Shown in pieces: positions 33,670-42,373 of a DNA stretch of 54,065 nt. Origin of the DNA: Paramesorhizobium salinisoli (lineage in GTDB: Bacteria; Pseudomonadota; Alphaproteobacteria; Rhizobiales; Rhizobiaceae); contig NZ_QOZG01000014.1 of the NCBI RefSeq assembly GCF_003335045.1, positions 1 to 54,065 of the forward strand, in the 5' to 3' direction. The position numbers and the translations under genes are program-made. The notes beneath the pieces are model-generated. The model saw only the letters and a list, made by a program, of their open reading frames with translations. It did no database searches and was not told the DNA's origin. Every line of letters begins with the position of its first letter. Within the stretch, counting starts at the first letter, position 1.

Positions 33670-34752
33670 TCAGCCGGCGATCGCGGCCGAGCGCTTGAAG
33701 ATGATGGTCACCTTTGTTCCCTGACCGGCAGCTGAGGTGACATCAAATTGGGCCTTGGCATTTTCGGAAAGCGACCGAGCGATAAGGGCTCCAAGTCTGC
33801 CGGGCGCGGGCCAGGTGACCCCCTCGGGAAGGCCGATCCCGTCGTCGGCGACCACGACGCGGCAGCCATCTCCGTCAACTGTGCTTCGCAACGTAATCGT
33901 CCCTCCGTCACGGCCTGTGAAAGCATGCTTCAGCGCATTTGTGAGAAGCTCGTTCACAACCAGCCCTGTCGGCATGGCGACATTGATCGAAACCGGATAG
34001 GCATCGACCTTAAGGTCGAGGCGAATGCCCTGTATTGCGTGAGATGTCATAACGGCGGAGGCTATCTGGCTCAGATAGACGCCCAAATCGATCTGATCAT
34101 CGTGATCTTCGGCAGACAACGCTGTGTACAGGACCGCCAGTGCGTCAACGCGCCCGGCCAGCCGCTCGAAACGCCTTTCGTCAGGCTCGATCACGTTCCG
34201 TGCTTCCATTCGGATAAGCGCAGTAACCATCTGCAGATTATTCTTGACCCGGTGCTGAAGCTCGCGAAGGAGCGTATCCTTCTCCCGAATACGCTCCTCA
34301 AAGGACAGTTTGTCCACATCGCCATGGGCAGATACATCAACCATGGCGACAAGCCGGAAGCAGAGCGTGTCATGGTCGTCTGTAACGATATTGGAATAGA
34401 CATCGACGATGGCTGAACCCAAGCCCTTGCGTTCGAGCCGGAAGGTACCTACGAAGTCGGTTTCCGTGACAATTGCTTCATCTATCCGCCGATCGGGTGA
34501 CGCCTTCGCAGCCACCCCGGAGAGCCCCTTCCAGTTTTCCTGCTCAAGACGAGCGGCGCTAAGCCCGGATAGTTTTTCGAATTCGGGGTTGGCGTAGATT
34601 ATTTTTTCAACACTGCGCAGATTCGACACGGCAATAGCGATGGGAACTTGATCGAGGAAGTTCTTGAACTGTTCACTTTCGAGAGCGCCCGCAAGATCGG
34701 GAGCGTCCAGCAATTGCTCGACCGGCTCGCGCTTATGTTCGTCAGAAGCCAT
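33670..34752 (-). CDS. PAS-domain sensor histidine kinase (HisKA_2 family)
   Basis: A 360-residue cytoplasmic kinase. A PAS domain (about residues 28-145: FKNFLDQVPIAIAVSNLRSV, YANPEFEKLSGL) is followed by the HisKA_2 box LLRELQHRVKNNLQMVTALI (phosphoacceptor H167). The ATPase domain has N box NELLTNALKHAF (N267, N272) and G1 box DDGIGLP. The flavin-binding Cys motif of LOV domains is absent, so it is probably not a blue-light sensor. No response regulator is adjacent, so the partner is elsewhere. Kinases of this family often feed the alphaproteobacterial general stress response, but nothing here proves that. Confidence 0.88.
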   Translation of the reverse strand: MASDEHKREPVEQLLDAPDLAGALESEQFKNFLDQVPIAIAVSNLRSVEKIIYANPEFEKLSGLSAARLEQENWKGLSGVAAKASPDRRIDEAIVTETDFVGTFRLERKGLGSAIVDVYSNIVTDDHDTLCFRLVAMVDVSAHGDVDKLSFEERIREKDTLLRELQHRVKNNLQMVTALIRMEARNVIEPDERRFERLAGRVDALAVLYTALSAEDHDDQIDLGVYLSQIASAVMTSHAIQGIRLDLKVDAYPVSINVAMPTGLVVNELLTNALKHAFTGRDGGTITLRSTVDGDGCRVVVADDGIGLPEGVTWPAPGRLGALIARSLSENAKAQFDVTSAAGQGTKVTIIFKRSAAIAG

Positions 34753-35288
34753 CCGCAGCGTCCGATCCCTTCAATCTTATTTATAGGCAATCTTGTCCGA
34801 TGCGTCACGGATTACGGCGCTCAAGGATTTCGGTGTTTAATCGGGACGACCCCGGCTTCATCAAAAATGATCCGGCCCTCTATTTATATCCGATGTGCCG
34901 GGTTTCGGTCAATGTGGATCTCTCCTTGTCCAATCGGGAAGGCATCCCGATCCGGGGATGATGGGATCGCGTTCACAAACGCGTTCCACGGATTTAGCAT
35001 GGGGACACTCGCTCCGACGGCAAACGGGCACCACCGATCCTCGTGGCGTGTTGAACCAAGTCACGCGTTGGCCTGAGTGACGCAACACGCACCCGGAGGC
35101 TGTGCTCACAGAAACGCCTATCAATAGCTGCAGGCTGCCACTTGCGGGTTTGTGTAGTACGCTGGCTCCAGATCCCCTGTTTTAGAGAACGACACAATGC
35201 GGGTATCCTTTAAGAGCCTGCTGTTCCACGCAGCCGCATGATCACGATGATGCGTTGACGGTTCATTGTTGTGCATATTGCCGATAGT
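34753..35288. other. Long gap between the histidine kinase and the NAD(P)-binding protein
   Basis: About 536 bases with no credible gene on either strand. On the minus strand, TTGACC followed by TATAAA some 20 bases later, at about 34880-34915, is a possible sigma-70-like promoter for the kinase. No repeats or remnants were recognised. Confidence 0.4.
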
Positions 35289-36212
35289 TCACCTCGTTGG
35301 CGTCGCCGATTTGTTGCGCAGCGTGTCCTTGATCATCGTATCAAGGTCGCTTGCGGAAACGCCAAGCAGTCGCTCGGTTTCCGAGGCATCGAGAATGCAC
35401 TCTTGCTGGAACAGATAGGCCATTTCTATTACCTCCCGCATGATTTCATTCTCGCGGCCTAGCACCTCCAGTTCTTTGGCTGTGAGCGTACGCAGCTTCG
35501 GAAGCTCGACGGCTGCGAGTTCGGCGAAGCGGAAAGCAAGATCGCGGATCGACATATGTTGAGACGGCACATGAAAGGCGCGGCCCCAATCGCCAGAATA
35601 TCGGGAGGCCGCAACAAGCGTTCGAGCGACATCCTTGGTGAAGGACCAGGCGTGCAGTGCATCGAGGTCACCGAGCATCTTTGACGGTTCTCCCACAAGC
35701 AAAGGTGGAAGAGCCATGAGAGTAAACAATGAGGCCGCGCCATCCCCGAGATAGTCGCTCGCCCGCACCTCGATGGCAGGAACGGTCGAACCGAGCGTAT
35801 GCTGCCACATCGCGGTCCGTACTCGGCCTTTGACGCTTGTCGGAGCCAAAGGGAAGTGGGGGGTCAGAGGAGACCTTGCCCCGGCCCCGTATCCGTAGAT
35901 ATTGCCAAGGACCACAAGGCGGGCACCGACGCTTTCTGCCGCGTCGATGACGCCCGACATAATCGGCGGAAAGTCCGCCGGCCACCTGTGATAGGGCGCC
36001 ATGGCGCACATGAAGATCGCAACCGCGCCGGCGCTGACCTGCGCAAGGCCCCGTCCGTCGGTTGCATCGAGGGCAACGCTGCGGATTCCCGAGTCGACCG
36101 GGTATGCGCGCGCGCGCCTACTCACGAGTTTCACCTCGTGTCCTTGGCTTGCGAGAAGTTTTGCTGTCTCGCGTCCAACTGGGCCTGCCCCGACCACTAC
36201 AAACAACGACAT
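35289..36212 (-). CDS. NAD(P)-binding Rossmann-fold protein (atypical extended SDR/epimerase)
   Basis: A 307-residue protein. The N-terminal nucleotide-binding motif is FVVVGAGPVGRETAKLLASQ (GxGxxG), followed by VKLVSRRAR and a second strand ending in VALDATDGRGLAQ. LVVLGNIYGYGAG replaces the usual Ser/Tyr catalytic region, with the Tyr of YGYG the possible catalytic residue. The later WSFTKDVARTLVAASR is the typical extended-SDR substrate-domain block. Substrate unknown. It is divergent from the AraC regulator at 36326. Confidence 0.85.
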   Translation of the reverse strand: MSLFVVVGAGPVGRETAKLLASQGHEVKLVSRRARAYPVDSGIRSVALDATDGRGLAQVSAGAVAIFMCAMAPYHRWPADFPPIMSGVIDAAESVGARLVVLGNIYGYGAGARSPLTPHFPLAPTSVKGRVRTAMWQHTLGSTVPAIEVRASDYLGDGAASLFTLMALPPLLVGEPSKMLGDLDALHAWSFTKDVARTLVAASRYSGDWGRAFHVPSQHMSIRDLAFRFAELAAVELPKLRTLTAKELEVLGRENEIMREVIEMAYLFQQECILDASETERLLGVSASDLDTMIKDTLRNKSATPTR

Positions 36213-36325
36213 TTCGAACCCTTCCTATTCTGATCTTTGGCCAAGATTGATCGGCGGAGCTTGAAAGTCGCGCAGGAAACGCCGACTTTTGGACATGTTC
36301 TGCTTTAAGTTTGGAGCGATCGATT

Positions 36326-37126
36326 ATGTATGACCTCAGGTCCGGTCATCAGCCGGCAAGCGCCGGCGTTTCGCGCCGCCGCGACGAGGCGGGGCCGATC
36401 CTGATGCTCCCGATCCCCGATCATCGCATTGTGGTGCATGCCAGTGCCGCGACATGGACCAGATGCAGGGCGACAGGCACGAAGCATCTGCGGCAGATCG
36501 GCGATATCGATCTTGTCCCCGCGGGCGAGGAGGGCGGCTACGAAGCCGCGGCGGCGTGCGAAGCGTTGGAGATCCGACTAACACCCCATGTGCTAGAGCG
36601 AGTGGCGCGTGAGGCAGGTCGAGGCGGCGGTCGGGCGGGTCTGGAGGCTCGTCACATTCTAAGAAACGAGAGCATAGTCCATCTCGCGCGGGCGCTCGAG
36701 AGCGCGCAACGGGAGGGTGGTCCCGGCGGCTCTCTTTATGCTGATACGGTTGGTTTCGCGCTTGCTCTACAATTGGTGGACATGTCGCGAGGTAGAACCA
36801 GTCACAGAAATGGGCTTTCAGCGGCCCAGTTGCGACGACTGTTCGAATTTATCGAGGCTCATCTCGATCAGCCTTTGACGATTGGTGCGCTGGCCCATGA
36901 GGCCGGTGCAAGCAGTTCTCATTTGCGTCACTGGTTCAAGCAAGCCACGGGCACGACTGTCCATCGATATGTGGTAAGGCGGCGCGTCGAAAAGGCCCGG
37001 ATCATGCTGCTGCAGGGTACGTTGAGCGCCAGCGAGGTGGCGCTCGCGTCCGGCTTCTCGCATCAATCGCATATGGCGCGCTGGATGCGCCGTGAACTGG
37101 GATATACACCACGCGAACTGCCATGA
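36326..37126 (+). CDS. AraC-family transcriptional regulator
   Basis: A 266-residue protein. A poorly conserved N-terminal domain is followed by two helix-turn-helix motifs (FIEAHLDQPLTIGALAHEAG and ASEVALASGFSHQSHMARWM), ending RRELGYTPRELP. ATG 36326 has GGAGCGA about 8 bases upstream. It is divergent from the NAD(P)-binding protein with 113 bp between the start codons and probably controls it. Confidence 0.88.
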   Translation: MYDLRSGHQPASAGVSRRRDEAGPILMLPIPDHRIVVHASAATWTRCRATGTKHLRQIGDIDLVPAGEEGGYEAAAACEALEIRLTPHVLERVAREAGRGGGRAGLEARHILRNESIVHLARALESAQREGGPGGSLYADTVGFALALQLVDMSRGRTSHRNGLSAAQLRRLFEFIEAHLDQPLTIGALAHEAGASSSHLRHWFKQATGTTVHRYVVRRRVEKARIMLLQGTLSASEVALASGFSHQSHMARWMRRELGYTPRELP

Positions 37127-37300
37127 CGTTTGGCGATTGCGGGCTGATTCTCAACCGTTTTGCTCGCCGTCGAGCTTGCCGCAAAACCAATCGACGCCGT
37201 AGCGTCCCGTAAAGCCAAAGCTACCCCATTTCTTGCAACCCGGAGGCATGCACCAATGCCCGGCAATGTTAGGTGCGGCAAATGGATCGGTATGCTTTCA

Positions 37301-37717
37301 TCACCCACGATTCCGTTCCTTAAGCAAATTCGCCATTGCTGTCCTGGCGAGGATGAATCCCTCGCCATTCGGGTTGGTGAACAGGTAGATTTCCGGAATG
37401 AGGTAGCAACTGCCACCAAACGACTGCTCGACGTGGGGCTTGAAGGACAGCGCATCACCGAAGTTCGACGTGAAGACGGCGTTGAGGCCCCAGACGACCA
37501 TGACGTCCTTCTCCAGGATGTGCGGGGCCTGATTGAGTTCATTCGAGGCGAAACTGACTGCCCGTTCCTGGGCACCGCAGTCCAGTTCAAGAAAATCAGT
37601 TGGCAGGTTCCGCCTCGTTGATTGCATTCGCCATCCACGCAGATCGTCCAGCGCGCCGGCATGGGAGCCGGGCAGGTTCTTCACATAGTGCAGCCGCGCG
37701 CGCAGGCCAAAAATCAT
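37301..37717 (-). CDS. Hypothetical protein, third reading downstream of the SOS box
   Basis: A 138-residue reading. The C-terminal half looks protein-like: DVMVVWGLNAVFTSNFGDAL, then SFKPHVEQSFGGSCYLIPEI and YLFTNPNGEGFILARTAMAN. The N-terminal part is Arg-rich and less convincing, and the only GGAGG abuts the ATG, so the start may be wrong. It lies 107 bp after the gene at 37825 on the same strand. No family recognised. Confidence 0.4.
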   Translation of the reverse strand: MIFGLRARLHYVKNLPGSHAGALDDLRGWRMQSTRRNLPTDFLELDCGAQERAVSFASNELNQAPHILEKDVMVVWGLNAVFTSNFGDALSFKPHVEQSFGGSCYLIPEIYLFTNPNGEGFILARTAMANLLKERNRG

Positions 37718-37824
37718 CCTCCGCGTCGAGATGGCCGAAGCTCCAGCTTCATCAATAGATATGTCGAAATCGATGTCGTCACCCTGACTGCCTTCTTAGT
37801 GGATACGGGTCATAGTAACCCCGG

Positions 37825-38160
37825 CTACGCGTCAGAGTTCCGCCCGACCTCATCTCCTTGTGCCGTCAAGGCAAAATATGTCTCCCAGGGCCTGCTCTTC
37901 CTGTCGCTGGGATCGTAGGGAACGCCGCCATACAGGCGCATGAATTCCGCGCGGCTTTCTTCTGTGGGAAGCCTCACAATAGAGAAGTGGGCTCCATCAT
38001 GGTAAGCACTCCCGTCCAAACGGTAGCCGCCCAGCCTGCAACGGTCTTCAACCAACAGGACAAGATTCTTCCGGTGCCAATCCGTCAAATGGAGGACAAC
38101 CTGAAACGGGTATTTGAAATCGATCAGGGGCTTTGGCCATTCTCCACGTGACCTGCTCAT
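37825..38160 (-). CDS. Hypothetical protein, second gene downstream of the SOS box
   Basis: A 111-residue protein with no family that I recognise. It has a compact aromatic-rich sequence: FKYPFQVVLHLTDWHRKNLV, then CRLGGYRLDGSAYHDGAHFS and RAEFMRLYGGVPYDPSDRKS. There is no signal peptide or membrane segment, so it should be cytoplasmic. Its start overlaps the stop of the 38157-38345 gene by 4 bp (ATGA), clear evidence of coupling. Confidence 0.65.
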   Translation of the reverse strand: MSRSRGEWPKPLIDFKYPFQVVLHLTDWHRKNLVLLVEDRCRLGGYRLDGSAYHDGAHFSIVRLPTEESRAEFMRLYGGVPYDPSDRKSRPWETYFALTAQGDEVGRNSDA

Positions 38161-38345
38161 CGCGGACGCCCTGGCTTCCAGCCGCGTGTGTAGCCATAGC
38201 TGACAGCCAGGCTGGCGATCTCGACCTCGCGGAGGAGAAATTCGCGGTCCTCCAGTAACGCCTTGATTGCAGCCTGTGCATCACCGCCATGATAGGCCAG
38301 CACTTTGGCGATCTCGTCGTCGATCAATGAGGCAGGTGCATTCAT
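38157..38345 (-). CDS. Small hypothetical protein, first gene downstream of the SOS box
   Basis: A 62-residue protein: MNAPASLIDDEIAKVLAYHG, then GDAQAAIKALLEDREFLLRE, then a short basic tail YTRGWKPGRPR. A good GGGAGAGAG site precedes ATG 38345. The composition suggests two to three helices. No family recognised. It opens a unit with the gene at 37825 and lies 85 bp downstream of a perfect alphaproteobacterial LexA box, so DNA-damage induction is expected. Confidence 0.7.
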   Translation of the reverse strand: MNAPASLIDDEIAKVLAYHGGDAQAAIKALLEDREFLLREVEIASLAVSYGYTRGWKPGRPR

Positions 38346-38429
38346 GTTCTCTCTCCCGTCACCATGCGTGCATCGTCGTTCACCGTAGAGGTGTTGATGC
38401 AGCCCTAAAATGATGAGTACGCCTTCAAT

Positions 38430-38444
38430 GTTCCTAAAATGTTC
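38430..38444 (-). promoter_or_regulatory. LexA (SOS) box
   Basis: GTTC-N7-GTTC (GAAC-N7-GAAC on the minus strand) at 38430-38444 matches the direct-repeat LexA box of alphaproteobacteria exactly. It lies upstream of the leftward unit starting at 38345; the other neighbour, the HxlR gene, ends toward it. Confidence 0.65.
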
Positions 38445-38542
38445 TCATCACTGGCGGGAGTCAAGGGAAAAGGAATGGGTTCCTATTGCGGAGAGACGCA
38501 ATAGGGAAAGTAGGCCCCTGTCTGAATCGGTGGAAGGACGGT

Positions 38543-38977
38543 CTAGCGCTGTCTGGCCACGACGTCGGCGATGGCAACCTCTTCGTCGCCTCCGGCGCGT
38601 CGAAGCTGTAGCTCGACAGGCTGGCCGTCAAAGTTGCTCTCGAACACAACAGGACCGGGCTGCACCCATTTGTCGCCCCACGCGGTCAGTGCGATAATGA
38701 CCGGCTTCAATGCCTGTCCCTTTTGAGTGAGCAGGTAATCGGCCTGCTCGCCGGTGGCTCCGGGCTGCCGACGCTCCATTAAGCCAGCTGTTACGAAATC
38801 ATCCAGGCGTTTTGCCAAAATATTGGTCGCGATCCCCAGACTCTTTTGGAATTGCGAGAAGCGCGTGAAGTTGCCGAACATCGCATCGCGCAGGATCAGC
38901 AGGCTCCAGCGTTCGCCCACCAACTCCAGTGTTCGGGCGGCCGAGCAATTCTGATTCTCATAGAGGCGTCCAAGCAT
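38543..38977 (-). CDS. HxlR-family transcriptional regulator
   Basis: A 144-residue protein: NCSAARTLELVGERWSLLIL and RDAMFGNFTRFSQFQKSLGI then ATNILAKRLDDFVTAGLMER form the winged helix of HxlR. This family senses aldehydes, quinones or oxidants, often through the N-terminal Cys (here C11 in NQNCSAART). It is divergent from the epoxide hydrolase gene with two palindromic sites between them. Confidence 0.92.
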   Translation of the reverse strand: MLGRLYENQNCSAARTLELVGERWSLLILRDAMFGNFTRFSQFQKSLGIATNILAKRLDDFVTAGLMERRQPGATGEQADYLLTQKGQALKPVIIALTAWGDKWVQPGPVVFESNFDGQPVELQLRRAGGDEEVAIADVVARQR

Positions 38978-38997
38978 GGAGACAAAATAGCACTTTA

Positions 38998-39040
38998 CTT
39001 GCGTGATGCAAGGATATATGAATAACTTGCATCATGCAAG
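38998..39040. promoter_or_regulatory. Two HxlR operator palindromes
   Basis: CTTGCGTGATGCAAG (38998-39012) and CTTGCATCATGCAAG (39026-39040) are 15-bp palindromes, the second perfect around its central base, placed 28 bp apart. They sit just upstream of the HxlR start and about 160 bp before the epoxide hydrolase, fitting autoregulation and divergent control. Confidence 0.7.
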
Positions 39041-39198
39041 TTGTTGGGCGATCACCGTGCCGGAACTCTGGAGCGCAGGCAAGCCGGTTGTGATGGCGGA
39101 GCCAATTCGTGCGTCCCTGCAACGCCCAGCACCGATGATGCGACGCGGAAATGAAATGGGCCGCCTCCCAATTGCCGATCCTGAACCAGGAGACGACT

Positions 39199-40509
39199 AT
39201 GCGCCATATAACGAGCTCTTCGCCAAACCAACATCGGCATATGAACGATAGCGTGTCACGGCGGGATGTGATCCAGGCGGGCGCCGTACTCGCAGTCGCC
39301 TCATCCTTCAGCTTTGGTTTTGCCGGGAGCCCGGCGGCAGCCGCCGCCATCGCTCCGTTTGAAGTTTCTGTTCCGCAAGTTGCTCTTGACGATCTCAGGC
39401 GCCGGCTCGATACCGTCCGGTGGCCCGAGCCCGAAACAGAGCAGGGCTGGTCGCAGGGCGTGCCGCTCGATCGCTTGCAACGCCTCGTCGAGTATTGGCG
39501 CACAGCTTACGACTGGCGCCGCTTTGAAGCCCAAATCAACGCTTTTCCGCAATTTCGCACTGACATCGACGGGCTTGGGTTCCATTTCCTGCATGTAAGA
39601 TCGAGGCATGAAGGCGCGTTGCCCATTATTCTTACGCATGGCTGGCCGGGCTCGGTCATCGAGTTTCTGAAGGTGATTGGGCCGCTCACGGACCCTACCG
39701 CGCATGGCGGTCGCGCGGAAGATGCCTTCCATGTCGTTATCCCGTCTCTGCCCGGCTACGGCTTTTCCGACAAGCCTTCCGCTCCCGGCTGGGACGCCGG
39801 CCGCATCGCGCGCGCATGGGCCGAGCTCATGCGCGTGCTGGGATACACGCATTGGGTGGCGCAGGGCGGAGACTGGGGCGCCGTCGTTACAAACATGCTG
39901 GCGTTGCAGAAGCCCCCGGGCCTCGCCGCCATCCACCTCAACCTGCCGCTTGCGACCCCGACGAACCTGCAGATGGAAGAGGCCACAGCGGCAGAACGCG
40001 AAGCCATTGCCGCACTGCAGATGTTTGTCACGGACGGCCGGGGCTACTACCAGATTCAATCAACGCGGCCGCAGACCCTTGGCTATGCTCTGGCGGATTC
40101 GCCCGCTGGCCTTGCCGCTTGGATTTACGAGAAGTTCCAGGCGTGGACCGACAATAGCGGCGACCCCGCGAGCGCCCTCACACGCGATGAGATGCTCGAC
40201 GACATCACGCTCTATTGGCTTACCAACACCGCAGTCTCATCGGCGCGACTCTATCGCGAAAACGCCAGGATCGGCATGAATCAGGGCGTAGTCGATTTTC
40301 CCGTAGGAATCAGCATCTTCCCCGGGGAAATCTTCCGGACGCCGCGCAGCTGGGCAGACAAGTTTTACCCGAACATCATTCACTGGAACGAGCTTGATAA
40401 GGGCGGTCACTTCGCAGCCTTCGAGCAGCCTGTGCTTTTCACGCAAGAGCTGCGTGATTGCTTCCGCGGTCTGCGCGACGCCTACCGTATCGACCCAGAT
40501 GATCGATGA
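39199..40509 (+). CDS. Tat-exported epoxide hydrolase (microsomal EPHX1-like)
   Basis: A 436-residue protein. A twin-arginine signal (SRRDVIQAGAVLAVASSFSF, Arg21-Arg22) is followed by an epoxide hydrolase N-terminal domain (FEVSVPQVALDDLRRRLDTV, RWPEPE). The alpha/beta-hydrolase core has oxyanion HGWPGS (147-152), nucleophile D225 in QGGDWGA, and the catalytic His in GGHFAAFEQP near the end. It should hydrolyse epoxides to diols in the periplasm. ATG 39199 has an AGGAG site. It is the probable target of the divergent HxlR regulator. Confidence 0.9.
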   Translation: MRHITSSSPNQHRHMNDSVSRRDVIQAGAVLAVASSFSFGFAGSPAAAAAIAPFEVSVPQVALDDLRRRLDTVRWPEPETEQGWSQGVPLDRLQRLVEYWRTAYDWRRFEAQINAFPQFRTDIDGLGFHFLHVRSRHEGALPIILTHGWPGSVIEFLKVIGPLTDPTAHGGRAEDAFHVVIPSLPGYGFSDKPSAPGWDAGRIARAWAELMRVLGYTHWVAQGGDWGAVVTNMLALQKPPGLAAIHLNLPLATPTNLQMEEATAAEREAIAALQMFVTDGRGYYQIQSTRPQTLGYALADSPAGLAAWIYEKFQAWTDNSGDPASALTRDEMLDDITLYWLTNTAVSSARLYRENARIGMNQGVVDFPVGISIFPGEIFRTPRSWADKFYPNIIHWNELDKGGHFAAFEQPVLFTQELRDCFRGLRDAYRIDPDDR

Positions 40510-40804
40510 GCGCCCATATTCGCCTGGAGACGCGCTGATAGACCGCGTGCATGACGTGCAGTCTGGATTTCAACCCCGCTATCGCCAGCTTCCCACCAGT
40601 TCGGTCCGCTTAGTTTGTCGCTTGGAGGGGAGTGCCGCATGGCGGCCCGGTCGAATACGCGGCGCTGATCTGTAGCTTCGTGCCCGGCTGGCTGTCTAGC
40701 GCAAGCAGCCGGCCGGCGCTGTGTTCGTCGGCGCGATGCTGGTGATCTGCGCGGTCTTCTGCTCGCCTGGAGCGACATCGCGGGCAGAGGAGGGTGGAGG
40801 CACC
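40510..40804. other. Gap downstream of the epoxide hydrolase
   Basis: About 295 bases between two converging genes. I found no gene, remnant or clear terminator. Confidence 0.4.
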
Positions 40805-41266
40805 TCAGGCAGACGACGCGTCGAGTTCGAGCAGATCGGTCTTGCCGATTTCAATCAGCTGCCTGAGGCTTTCCTGGATCAAGGAGCTCCAGACGTCAGA
40901 ACAAATGTTGTAGCATTCGACCCTGGGCTTGAGGCCGACATGGGTGAACACGACCTTGGTCTTGTGGCCCTTTCGCATGATGTCAAACACCAGAGTCGTA
41001 CCGGCCCACTCCGTCTTGTCCTCGACGAAGTTGAGCGTGCCTTCGACCACGTGCCAGGCAACACGCTTGCCGGGGACCAGCTCAGTCACCTGCTGCTTCG
41101 AATAATGGATGTCCTTGTAGCGATAGGTGAAGACGTCGCCGAGCTTGCTGGTGTCGCCGTCGAACTCACCGCTCCACCAGGCGCGCGGATCGCTGATGGC
41201 CGCGAAGGCTGCCTCCGGGGTCTGATCAACCGTGAATGAGGTGGTGTAATTCTTATCGTCAGCCAT
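40805..41266 (-). CDS. SRPBCC (AHSA1-like) protein
   Basis: A 153-residue protein. YTTSFTVDQTPEAAFAAISD, WWSGEFDGDT and LVFDIMRKGHKTKVVFTHVG then CYNICSDVWSSLIQESLRQL are the AHSA1/START pattern. ATG 41266 has GGGAG upstream. It lies 112 bp downstream of the second SRPBCC gene on the same strand and likely shares ArsR control. Confidence 0.85.
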   Translation of the reverse strand: MADDKNYTTSFTVDQTPEAAFAAISDPRAWWSGEFDGDTSKLGDVFTYRYKDIHYSKQQVTELVPGKRVAWHVVEGTLNFVEDKTEWAGTTLVFDIMRKGHKTKVVFTHVGLKPRVECYNICSDVWSSLIQESLRQLIEIGKTDLLELDASSA

Positions 41267-41378
41267 GTGCTTCTCCCTTGAAGATGTCGGAGGCGTGGAG
41301 ACATGCATATCTGCCTCCGGCCCTTGTGGTGGTTCACCGCATGTCCGTCCGTATAGCGCAATTCAGTCGGCTATATCC

Positions 41379-41858
41379 CTACGCCGCACTGGATCGAGCC
41401 GCTTTTGGCTTGGCGAAGACGTCGAGCCCATGACCGGTTTCCATGAAGGATTTCAGGCTGGATAGAACGGCCGGCCATCCTTGCTTGACGCCGTTCGCCA
41501 TCCCGCTGCCGGCTTCGAGTTCGTCATGGGCGACGGTCAGCCGAACCATGTTGTCATATTCCTCGATCTCGAAGGTTACCCGGCTGTAGCTCGCCGGATC
41601 GGAGGCCTGCGAAGCGTTCGCCCAGGTGATGACGAGACGCGTCGGCGGCGAGACCTCGACGACCTTGCCGACGAGTTCGACGGTCCGCTCATCATTGGCA
41701 CGGATATGTTCCCATTTCGATCCGACATTCCAGTCGGAGACGTTCTCGTGCCCCCAGTAACGCCTCGCGACGTCCGGTTTCGTGATTGCCTCGAACACCT
41801 TTTCAGGGGTGGAGAGAATATAGGTCACGTAAACAAAGCTCGTTGTCTCTTTGGTCAT
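41379..41858 (-). CDS. SRPBCC (AHSA1-like) protein coupled to an ArsR regulator
   Basis: A 159-residue protein: FVYVTYILSTPEKVFEAITK, RRYWGHENVSDWNVGSKWEH and VRLTVAHDELEAGSGMANGV then KQGWPAVLSSLKSFMETGHG are typical of AHSA1-domain proteins. It begins 2 bp after the ArsR stop codon. ArsR-SRPBCC pairs are common in proteobacteria and actinobacteria; the ligand of such pairs is generally unknown. Confidence 0.9.
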   Translation of the reverse strand: MTKETTSFVYVTYILSTPEKVFEAITKPDVARRYWGHENVSDWNVGSKWEHIRANDERTVELVGKVVEVSPPTRLVITWANASQASDPASYSRVTFEIEEYDNMVRLTVAHDELEAGSGMANGVKQGWPAVLSSLKSFMETGHGLDVFAKPKAARSSAA

Positions 41859-41860
41859 TG

Positions 41861-42175
41861 TTACTTTCCTTCAAGTTCATTCTTCAGATCGTGCAGCAGG
41901 CTGAGCCGCTGTTGTTCGAATTTCCGCACCCACCGTTCGTAAACCTCATGGAGCGGCACGGGGTTGATGAAATGAAGCTTTTCCCGACCACGCTTAACCG
42001 TGGTTACCAGATTGGCTTCCTCCAGTAGGCCGAGGTGCTGGGTGGCGGATTGCCGGGCCATGTCCAGATTTTCGCAAAGCTGGCCGAGCGTCTGCCCGTT
42101 CTTCTCAAAAAGAAGGTCAAGCAGCTTCCGTCGTGTCGGGTCGGCCAGCGCCTTGAAAACCTTGTCAGCGTGCAT
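41861..42175 (-). CDS. ArsR-family transcriptional regulator
   Basis: A 104-residue winged-helix protein: ALADPTRRKLLDLLFEKNGQ then LCENLDMARQSATQHLGLLE and TVKRGREKLHFINPVPLHEV. It lacks the cysteines of metal-sensing ArsR proteins, so it belongs to the non-metal SRPBCC-linked group. It opens the ArsR-SRPBCC-SRPBCC unit, with palindromic sites just upstream. Confidence 0.92.
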   Translation of the reverse strand: MHADKVFKALADPTRRKLLDLLFEKNGQTLGQLCENLDMARQSATQHLGLLEEANLVTTVKRGREKLHFINPVPLHEVYERWVRKFEQQRLSLLHDLKNELEGK

Positions 42176-42204
42176 CGGTCTCTCTCGAATGTGAAATCAC
42201 AATA

Positions 42205-42246
42205 TGCAGGTAAACAACTGCATGTCAAGAGCAGGTATTTGCCTGC
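42205..42246 (-). promoter_or_regulatory. Candidate ArsR operators
   Basis: TGCAG and CTGCA flank 42205-42222, and GCAGG and CCTGC flank 42231-42246. The two short inverted repeats share the core GCAGGTA and lie 30-70 bp upstream of the ArsR start. Confidence 0.5.
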
Positions 42247-42373
42247 ATTTTAGGGCGGCCATGCCAGATGCGACAAGCGATATGGCCCGGAAAGCGCCAA
42301 ACCCGGCCCCCCAGGTTTCATCAAACCGGCTGCTAACGGGAGCCGGCTGCACTGCTAAGTACGATGCCCATGC

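Noticed and set aside
33670..34752. LOV photoreceptor reading of the PAS domain
   Set aside because: The flavin-binding Cys motif (GxNCRFLQ) is absent, so only a generic PAS domain is supported.
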